Assembly (NCBI GenBank): GCA_003162235.1
Contig: PMMN01000051.1
Coordinates: 10,510-16,271, forward strand
From: Actinomycetota bacterium
Lineage (GTDB): Bacteria; Actinomycetota; Thermoleophilia; Gaiellales; Gaiellaceae
DNA: 5,762 bases
Direction: 5' to 3'
Below are positions 1 to 5,762 of this stretch, piece by piece (within the stretch, counting starts at the first letter, position 1; each line of letters begins with the position of its first letter). Both the position numbers and the translations under genes were made by a program. Below the pieces are notes generated by a model. That model saw only the letters and a program-made list of their open reading frames with translations. It made no database searches and had not been told where the DNA came from.

Positions 1-929
1 TCGTTGGCGTCCAGCGCCACGATCGCGCCGCCGTTGGCGTTCCAGCAGCCTTTGCAGAGCGAGTTACGAGCCGTCTGGATGCCGTCTTTGAGCGCCTTTT
101 GGGCTGCCCACTGGAGATTGGCATCGATCGTCAAGCTGACCGTGTCGCCGGGTTGCGGCTCGGGGTTCGGGATCAGCTCGCTGCGCGGATGGCCCTGCGA
201 GTCGATTCGCTGCGACGCCAGGCCAGGTTCTCCGCGCAGGTTGGTGTCGAAAGCCAGCTCGACGCCGGATTGACCGACGATGTCGTTGAGTCTGATCTGG
301 CCGGTTTTATCGCTCTTTATCTGCTGCGGGCTTGCGGAGCCGACGTAGCCGAGGATCTGCGAGAGCGAGGTAAGCGGGCTGTGGGGATAGGTGCGAACGT
401 AACGCGGCGCGATCTCGACGCCGGGGAACTGATCGGCGCGCTCGAGGATGTAGTCGCTCTTCCAGCGGCTGACGTCTTGCTCGACTTCGACCGCTCGCAT
501 GGGGTCGGACTTGCGCTTCTCGACTTCGCGGTTGAGCTTGCGCGTAGACATCCCGAGCACGCGGGCGAGGTTGCTGAGCACGTCGTAGCGTGTCGGCCTG
601 GCACCCTTGCGGGGTAATTCCGCGTACCAGACGAGAACGGATTGACTGAGCCGGTTCTCGACCAGGATGTGCCCGTTCCGATCCAGGATCGAGCCGCGCG
701 GAGCCTGCAGGCGCACTGTACGGATCTGATTGTCTTGGGCAATCCGCAGGTACTCGTTGCCTGAGATGACCTGAAGCGCCCAGAGGCGAATGGCAAGGAA
801 GGCGAACAGGGCGATGGCGATGGCACCGAGAATCCCCGCGCGCAGGATCGTCTGCTGGTTGAGGTGCCAGGGCTCACGAGTGTGCGAATCGCCGGGAATG
901 AACGAGCCGTGGCCGGGGATCTCAGGCAC
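1..929 (-). CDS. mrdA: Penicillin-binding protein 2 (elongasome transpeptidase), 3' end cut by window edge
   Basis: Class B penicillin-binding protein that cross-links side-wall peptidoglycan with RodA and MreBCD; membrane-anchored and mostly outside the cytoplasm. I translated 309 codons by hand from GTG at 929-927. An in-frame TGA at 938-936 excludes a start further upstream. Visible parts: a cytoplasmic tail of about 29 residues; one membrane segment at about 30-52; the class B dimerisation-domain signature RGSILDRNG at 78-86; a linker region including FPGVEIAPRYVRTYP at 168-182; the conserved GQSGVELAFDTNLRGEPG at 219-236; and LTIDANLQ at 266-273, leading to GGAIVALD, where the transpeptidase domain begins. 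The catalytic SxxK, SxN and KTG motifs would lie beyond position 1, so activity cannot be judged. A C292-x-x-C295 pair just before the domain is unusual. The start overlaps the end of mreD by 8 bases and has the clearest ribosome-binding site in the window. Being next to mreBCD favours PBP2 over the division paralogue FtsI. Confidence 0.93.
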   Translation of the reverse strand, partial: MPEIPGHGSFIPGDSHTREPWHLNQQTILRAGILGAIAIALFAFLAIRLWALQVISGNEYLRIAQDNQIRTVRLQAPRGSILDRNGHILVENRLSQSVLVWYAELPRKGARPTRYDVLSNLARVLGMSTRKLNREVEKRKSDPMRAVEVEQDVSRWKSDYILERADQFPGVEIAPRYVRTYPHSPLTSLSQILGYVGSASPQQIKSDKTGQIRLNDIVGQSGVELAFDTNLRGEPGLASQRIDSQGHPRSELIPNPEPQPGDTVSLTIDANLQWAAQKALKDGIQTARNSLCKGCWNANGGAIVALDAN

Positions 930-1443
930 GTAGCCTCACCTCAATCGCCCGTTCTTCGTCGCTCCTCTTCCGAACCGCCCAGCGGCAGACCATGTAGACA
1001 GGCGCGGTCAGAATCAGGTTCAGTAGCAGCTCCCCGGGGAGAGTGTTGAACAGAAGCCGCCACGCGGGTGCCGGCTGGCCAAGCAGGAAGCGGACGACAA
1101 GGCCGCCCAGCTCGTAGAGAATCGTGATCACCGCGACCGAGAGGAAGGGAGCGTGAGCGCGATCGCGCCCGGTCGTCTCTCCGTAGCGCCCGGTCCAGAA
1201 GCCCGCGAGCGTCAATAACAGCGAGGTCAAACCGAGCTGCCCGAAGACGGAGATGTCGTAGCAGAACCCGGCCGCGAATCCGGCGACCGCGCCGAAGACG
1301 GAGCCGCGCAGAAGGGCTAACGAGACGATCGTCACGAGCAGGAGGTCGGCACTACCGCGTCCGAGCGAGAAACCGGCGAACCAGCTCCCCTGCAGGATCG
1401 CCGCGACGAAGACGATCGGGGCCGCCTTCAGCGCCGGCGTCAC
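922..1443 (-). CDS. mreD: Rod shape-determining membrane protein MreD
   Basis: Integral membrane subunit of the elongasome, thought to link MreC and MreB to the PBP2-RodA synthase. The protein has 173 residues, a normal MreD length. Hydrophobic segments lie at about 7-27, 33-47, 49-67, 70-85, 100-122 and 135-157, so five or six membrane passes. The family pattern of small residues and an Asp is clear: GFAAGFCYD at 55-63, then the Gly-rich helix LGLTSLLLTLAGFWTG at 70-85. The late Pro in LTAPVY (145-150) also fits. The charged C-terminus (158-173, rich in Arg, Lys and Glu) should be cytoplasmic. The start is GTG at 1443; GTGA forms a 4-base overlap with the mreC stop. The only nearby Shine-Dalgarno-like run, AGGGG, is 12 bases upstream, so translation probably depends on coupling to mreC. 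PBP2 overlaps the 3' end by 8 bases. Confidence 0.9.
   Translation of the reverse strand: MTPALKAAPIVFVAAILQGSWFAGFSLGRGSADLLLVTIVSLALLRGSVFGAVAGFAAGFCYDISVFGQLGLTSLLLTLAGFWTGRYGETTGRDRAHAPFLSVAVITILYELGGLVVRFLLGQPAPAWRLLFNTLPGELLLNLILTAPVYMVCRWAVRKRSDEERAIEVRLRA
934..942 (-). promoter_or_regulatory. Ribosome binding site of the PBP2 gene
   Basis: GAGGTGAGG on the minus strand, inside the last codons of mreD, ends 4 bases before the GTG at 929. It is purine-rich with two overlapping Shine-Dalgarno cores. It fixes the otherwise easily missed GTG start and indicates that PBP2 is translated from the mreC-mreD message. Confidence 0.65.
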
Positions 1444-2393
1444 GGACCGTTCACGCCCCTCGTCTTCGGAACCAGCACGATGACCGCGTCGAGTGAAGAG
1501 AAATCCACGCTCGGCTCGACCTGGATCTGCTTGTCGGGGTTGACGTCGCTTTGGCTGTAGCTGGTGATGCGACCGATCGAGATCCCGGCCGGATAGAGCG
1601 AGTTCAGATCTTGCCGGCGCCAGCCCGAGGTGACGATCGAATCGCCTTCCTTCACCGTTTGTTCGACCTTAACTCCGTCGAGCATGAGCACGTCGCTGCC
1701 GGTCGCCGGATGGAGGACGATCCCTTGCGCATCGGTCGTCGACGACAGGTCGCGGGCCGAGACGGCGAAGCTCGGGTCGCTCAAGAGCGTTACCTTCGAG
1801 GTCGTGGGCCCAACCTGGGAGATCCTCCCCACCAGGCCGTCCCCGTTGATCACGGAGTCGTCCACCCTGATCTCGCGGTTCTCGCCTCCGGCGATCACGA
1901 TCGTCTGCTCGAAGGGGCCGGAGGGCGGAGTCATGACCTCGGAGTTGACCGGGTCGTAGTCCTGAGGGAAGCGCGGCGAGCGTTCGAAGCGGAGGATCGA
2001 TCCCAGGCGCGTGGCCTCGGCGGCGTCGTTCTTGTACTGCGCGGCCTGTTGCTGCGCTTTTTCCAGCTGCGCGCGCAGCTCTTTGTTTTTCTTCTTGGCC
2101 TTGGCCATGTCGTGCATCCAGCCGTAGCCGTCCTTGAAGGGCCGGGCGATACGATCGGCGACCACCTGGAAGGGTCGCGTAACCTCGCTTCCGTAACCCT
2201 GAAAGCGGTGCAGCGGGCCGCTCGAGGACTCGCGGAAGGAGATGGTCAGAAGGACGAGCGAGAGCAGCACCAGCACGACGGCGATCAATCGGCGTCGAAT
2301 GGTCTTTCGGTCCCGAGCGAGCGTTGAGGAGGCGGAAGCTCGCTGCTCTGCAGAGCGCAGGACCGCCAGCTTTGCTGTGCGGTTGCGAGGCAC
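1440..2393 (-). CDS. mreC: Rod shape-determining protein MreC
   Basis: Bitopic scaffold of the elongasome; its outer domain self-associates and activates PBP2. The 317 residues fall in this order: a basic, Ser/Ala-rich cytoplasmic tail (1-35, somewhat long for the family); one membrane helix (36-53, Leu/Val-rich); a linker; a Lys/Gln-rich coiled coil at about 97-134 that mediates dimerisation; and the beta-rich MreC domain from about 145. Family landmarks in that domain are the early stretch IVIAGGENREIRVDDSVI, GLVGRISQVGP just after it, TLLSDPSFAV, and a conserved EGDSIVTSG-type strand followed by YPAGISIGRI. The start is GTG at 2393: an in-frame TGA at 2438-2436 bounds the frame and no other plausible start precedes the membrane helix. 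No Shine-Dalgarno sequence is visible. A TAGAAT hexamer lies 10 bases upstream. It follows mreB after 73 bases and overlaps mreD by 4. Confidence 0.95.
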   Translation of the reverse strand: MPRNRTAKLAVLRSAEQRASASSTLARDRKTIRRRLIAVVLVLLSLVLLTISFRESSSGPLHRFQGYGSEVTRPFQVVADRIARPFKDGYGWMHDMAKAKKKNKELRAQLEKAQQQAAQYKNDAAEATRLGSILRFERSPRFPQDYDPVNSEVMTPPSGPFEQTIVIAGGENREIRVDDSVINGDGLVGRISQVGPTTSKVTLLSDPSFAVSARDLSSTTDAQGIVLHPATGSDVLMLDGVKVEQTVKEGDSIVTSGWRRQDLNSLYPAGISIGRITSYSQSDVNPDKQIQVEPSVDFSSLDAVIVLVPKTRGVNGP

Positions 2394-2403
2394 GAAGCGC
2401 GTT

Positions 2404-2409
2404 ATTCTA
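2404..2409 (-). promoter_or_regulatory. Candidate -10 element of mreC
   Basis: TAGAAT on the minus strand fits the TANNNT -10 consensus and ends 10 bases before the mreC GTG. A transcript from here would start only a few bases before the start codon or at it, which fits the lack of a Shine-Dalgarno sequence. No good -35 hexamer is found at 16-19 bases; a TTGATC further up is too far (24 bases). This is inference from pattern and position. Confidence 0.4.
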
Positions 2410-2466
2410 GTCCGAGCGACAACACTAAGCGCCGATCAACGGGCCGGGACGAACGCTTGGTCAGAG

Positions 2467-4233
<1,767 letters not shown>

Positions 4234-4237
<4 letters not shown>

Positions 4238-5007
4238 GGTTTTCGAACGACCCAGATCTCCTCGGCCGGCCAGCGACTGGCCCACTCGACGCCGACGCCG
4301 TCCCAGTACGGGTGTGTGCTCGCCCCCTCGGGAGCGTAGAGCTCGACGAGGCGCTCCACCTCGAAACCGGTCTCACGAAGCAGATCGATCCAATCTCCGT
4401 GAGAGAGGTGGAACTCGCTACTCTCGCCGCTGTTGTCCGCCCAGTCGAAGCGGTGCAAACCGGCCTGCGGGCGCACGAGTTTTTCTCCCACCTGCCCCTG
4501 GTCGTCGCTGCAGAGAACCAGCAGCGTCGAGTTGCGGAGAAAGACGAGCCGGCCGGTCGGTCGCAGCAACCGCTTCGCTTCGGGAATCCACCTGTAGGGA
4601 TCGCACCAGATGCTCGCGCCGTACTCGGAGATCGCCAGGTCGAAGGAAGCGGAGGGAAGCGGTACAGCCTCCGCGTTGGCCTCGATGAGCGGGAACTCCA
4701 GCTCGAACTCGCGCTGGAACGCGCGCGCTCGCTCGAGCTGAACGAGGCTCACGTCTACGCCGACGACGCGTGCGCCGCGCCTGGCCAGCCAGGCGGAGAA
4801 GTAGGCGGTTCCGCACCCGAGATCGATGACATCGGTCCCGTAGAGGCCGGGGAGCACTTGGATATCGTCCTCCGAGACACCGAACACGCCCCAGCGGATC
4901 TCCTCGGTCGTCCATTGACGCCGACCCCACTCCTCCTGATTGCGGTCGTCGGCCGACCAGAAAGCGCGATTACGAGCAGCGTAGTCGGGCAGCTCAGACG
5001 GTTTCAT
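4234..5007 (-). CDS. Class I SAM-dependent methyltransferase, substrate unknown
   Basis: Cytosolic methyltransferase of the Methyltransf_11-like type, 257 residues. The SAM-binding Rossmann fold is clear: motif [10 protein letters not shown] (60-68), acidic Asp85 in VVGVDVS ending strand 2, [17 protein letters not shown] (111-127) covering motifs II-III, and the [11 protein letters not shown] strand (146-156). The N-terminus is rich in Trp and Arg (FW at 16-17, W27, W32, W39). The C-terminal third (about 175-257) has many Trp, Glu and His residues and probably forms the substrate-binding cap, ending in a [13 protein letters not shown] strand. I cannot name a substrate; the fold is shared by small-molecule, quinone and RNA methyltransferases. 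The start is ATG at 5007, overlapping the ndk 3' end by 14 bases, with only a weak purine stretch just before it. The stop overlaps maf by 4 bases, so it is firmly tied to ndk and maf. Confidence 0.9.
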
Positions 5008-5413
5008 CTTCGTGGAACCAGAGCGCCAGCTCTCGCGCAGCCGATTCGAGGGAATCCGAACCGTGCACGAGATTGTCCGGCATCGAGAGGCCCAAGTCGC
5101 CGCGGATCGTTCCGGGCGCCGACCGTGCCGGGTCGGTCGCGCCCATGGTCGAGCGAACAGCGGCTACCGCCGACTCGCCCTCCACAACCAGGGCGAGCGT
5201 CGGCCCGGAGGTGATGAACGAGACGAGCCCCGCGAAGAAGTCCTTACCGCGGTGCTCGGCGTAGTGAGCGTCTGCCAGTTCCTCGTCGACCTGAACCAGC
5301 TTGGCGCCCCGCAGTACCAGTCCCCTACGCTCGAGGCGAGCGATGATCTCGCCGCTGAGGCCGCGTCTGACAGCGTCGGGCTTGACCAGCACGAGTGTCC
5401 GCTCCATGGCCAT
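4994..5413 (-). CDS. ndk: Nucleoside diphosphate kinase
   Basis: Transfers the gamma-phosphate between (d)NTPs and (d)NDPs through a phospho-histidine, in the cytosol. From ATG 5413 it has 139 residues, close to the usual 135-140. Visible signatures: [12 protein letters not shown] (4-15) with phosphate-binding Lys11; [11 protein letters not shown] (50-60); FITSGP (66-71); GATDP (91-95); PGTIRGD (100-106) with Arg104; and NLVHGSDS (114-121) with active-site His117. Three starts are possible: TTG 5416, ATG 5413 and ATG 5407. 5407 would match family N-termini equally well (137 residues). I prefer 5413 because it lies 9 bases below TAGACT; no Shine-Dalgarno sequence supports either. It heads an overlapping set with the methyltransferase and maf. 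The upstream gap of 106 bases contains an 18-bp palindrome. Confidence 0.97.
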   Translation of the reverse strand: MAMERTLVLVKPDAVRRGLSGEIIARLERRGLVLRGAKLVQVDEELADAHYAEHRGKDFFAGLVSFITSGPTLALVVEGESAVAAVRSTMGATDPARSAPGTIRGDLGLSMPDNLVHGSDSLESAARELALWFHEDETV

Positions 5414-5422
5414 CAAGCCGCG

Positions 5423-5428
5423 AGTCTA
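5423..5428 (-). promoter_or_regulatory. Candidate -10 element of ndk
   Basis: TAGACT on the minus strand ends 9 bases before ATG 5413 and is followed by CG, exactly as upstream of mreB. It fits TANNNT. Nothing resembling TTGACA lies 16-19 bases upstream. A start site 6-8 bases below it would give a message beginning within a few bases of the start codon. Confidence 0.45.
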
Positions 5429-5455
5429 GCTCAGGCTTCGTCCGCGAGGTTCGAT

Positions 5456-5473
5456 CTCACCCGCGCGGGTGAG
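5456..5473. repeat. 18-bp perfect palindrome upstream of ndk
   Basis: CTCACCCGCGCGGGTGAG reads the same on both strands; the next base pair out (5455/5474) breaks the symmetry. As RNA it would form a 7-bp stem with a GCGC loop. No U-run follows on the minus strand (the next bases are ATCGAACC), so it is not a standard intrinsic terminator for the zinc-ribbon gene, whose stop is 46 bases upstream. It lies about 28-45 bases upstream of the ndk -10 candidate, just beyond where a -35 would be, a suitable place for a dimeric regulator. Operator and U-less terminator are both open. Confidence 0.55.
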
Positions 5474-5519
5474 CCGGGGAAAAACCAGGGAACTCCACCG
5501 GGGGGCGCGGAGGTGCCGG

Positions 5520-5762
5520 TCAGCGTGATCTGCGCAGGTGTGGCGGCCTCTCCCAGGTGTCTTCCGGGACGGACTCCTGGGGCGTAACAGGACCTTCGCA
5601 GTAGGGGCAGATCTGCCAGAGCGGCTCCAGCGGCGCCTTGCAGCGGGCGCAGGGTTGTTTGAGGCGAGTGGTACAGACGGGGCAGACGAGGTAGCCCGGG
5701 TCGATCTCGACCTGGCAGACGGGGCAGCGTGCTTCGCGCCGGCCCAGGCGCGTCTCCATCTC
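5520..5762 (-). CDS. Double zinc-ribbon protein, possibly 5'-partial
   Basis: Small zinc-ribbon protein of unknown role, probably cytosolic. From ATG 5759 it would be 79 residues. Four CxxC knuckles lie at Cys12/15, 26/29, 37/40 and 51/54 with an almost identical 7-10 residue spacing, enough to bind two zinc ions as in DZR-type domains. The order CPVC, CPVC, CARC, CPYC shows internal duplication. The last 25 residues are charged and proline-rich and look disordered. The frame stays open to the window edge (GAG before the ATG), so the true start may lie outside and the protein may be longer with another domain in front; no ribosome-binding site can be checked. Such domains occur in nucleic-acid-binding and regulatory proteins, but nothing here decides. 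It is separated from ndk by 106 bases. Confidence 0.8.
   Translation of the reverse strand, partial: EMETRLGRREARCPVCQVEIDPGYLVCPVCTTRLKQPCARCKAPLEPLWQICPYCEGPVTPQESVPEDTWERPPHLRRSR

Noticed and set aside
317..877. 186-residue minus-strand open frame starting MSPGTSTSRR
   Set aside because: It is an out-of-frame reading of the PBP2 gene. The neighbouring frame from GTG 929 gives a continuous PBP2 sequence with membrane helix and RGSILDRNG, whereas this one is Arg/Ser-rich with no domain.
1551..2327. 258-residue plus-strand open frame opposite mreC
   Set aside because: It is antisense to a well-supported MreC; the translation is Arg/Asp/Gly/Val-rich with no known motif and no ribosome-binding site.
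2410..2466. Terminator between mreB and mreC (AAGCG...CGCTT)
   Set aside because: The stem is only 5 bp around a loop of about 22 bases and no T-run follows, so transcription could continue into mreC.
5475..5500. T5 run followed by CCCC on the minus strand downstream of the zinc-ribbon gene, as an intrinsic terminator
   Set aside because: The bases before the T-run form only about a 4-bp stem with a wobble pair, and the strong palindrome lies after the T-run rather than before it, the wrong order for a terminator.

Overview
The window is GC-rich and densely packed. Every convincing gene lies on the minus strand, so transcription runs from high to low coordinates. The content is housekeeping: the cell-elongation (mre) cluster with nucleotide-metabolism genes upstream of it. 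Protein character, frequent GTG starts, GC content and the order ndk - methyltransferase - maf - mreB - mreC - mreD - PBP2 suggest a rod-type, high-GC Actinomycetota, most likely of the Thermoleophilia (Gaiellales/Solirubrobacterales). That placement rests on recalled family resemblance, not on a search.

Layout in transcription order: (1) a small double zinc-ribbon protein at the right edge (5520-5762), possibly cut at its 5' end. (2) A 106-base gap with an 18-bp perfect palindrome, then three overlapping genes: ndk (4994-5413), a class I SAM methyltransferase (4234-5007) and maf (3644-4237). (3) A 130-base gap with short repeats, then mreB (2467-3513). (4) A 73-base gap, then three overlapping genes: mreC (1440-2393), mreD (922-1443) and the 5' two-fifths or so of the PBP2 gene (1-929), cut by the left edge just before its transpeptidase domain. 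The PBP2 reading frame is easy to miss because it has a GTG start and runs off the window edge. I recovered it by translating the minus strand by hand.

How the genes work together: MreB filaments on the inner membrane face, the MreC and MreD membrane proteins and the PBP2 transpeptidase form the core of the elongasome, which inserts peptidoglycan along the side wall. Ndk balances (d)NTP pools and Maf hydrolyses non-canonical nucleotides. maf beside mreBCD is a widely conserved neighbourhood. The methyltransferase between them has no assigned role.

I found no mobile element, CRISPR array, RNA gene or obviously novel system. The most interesting signal is regulatory. Each gene that begins after a gap (ndk, mreB, mreC) has a TAGAMT (-10-like TANNNT) hexamer 9-11 bases before its start codon and no Shine-Dalgarno sequence. 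None of the overlapped genes has one. This suggests three transcription units with leaderless or near-leaderless first genes.
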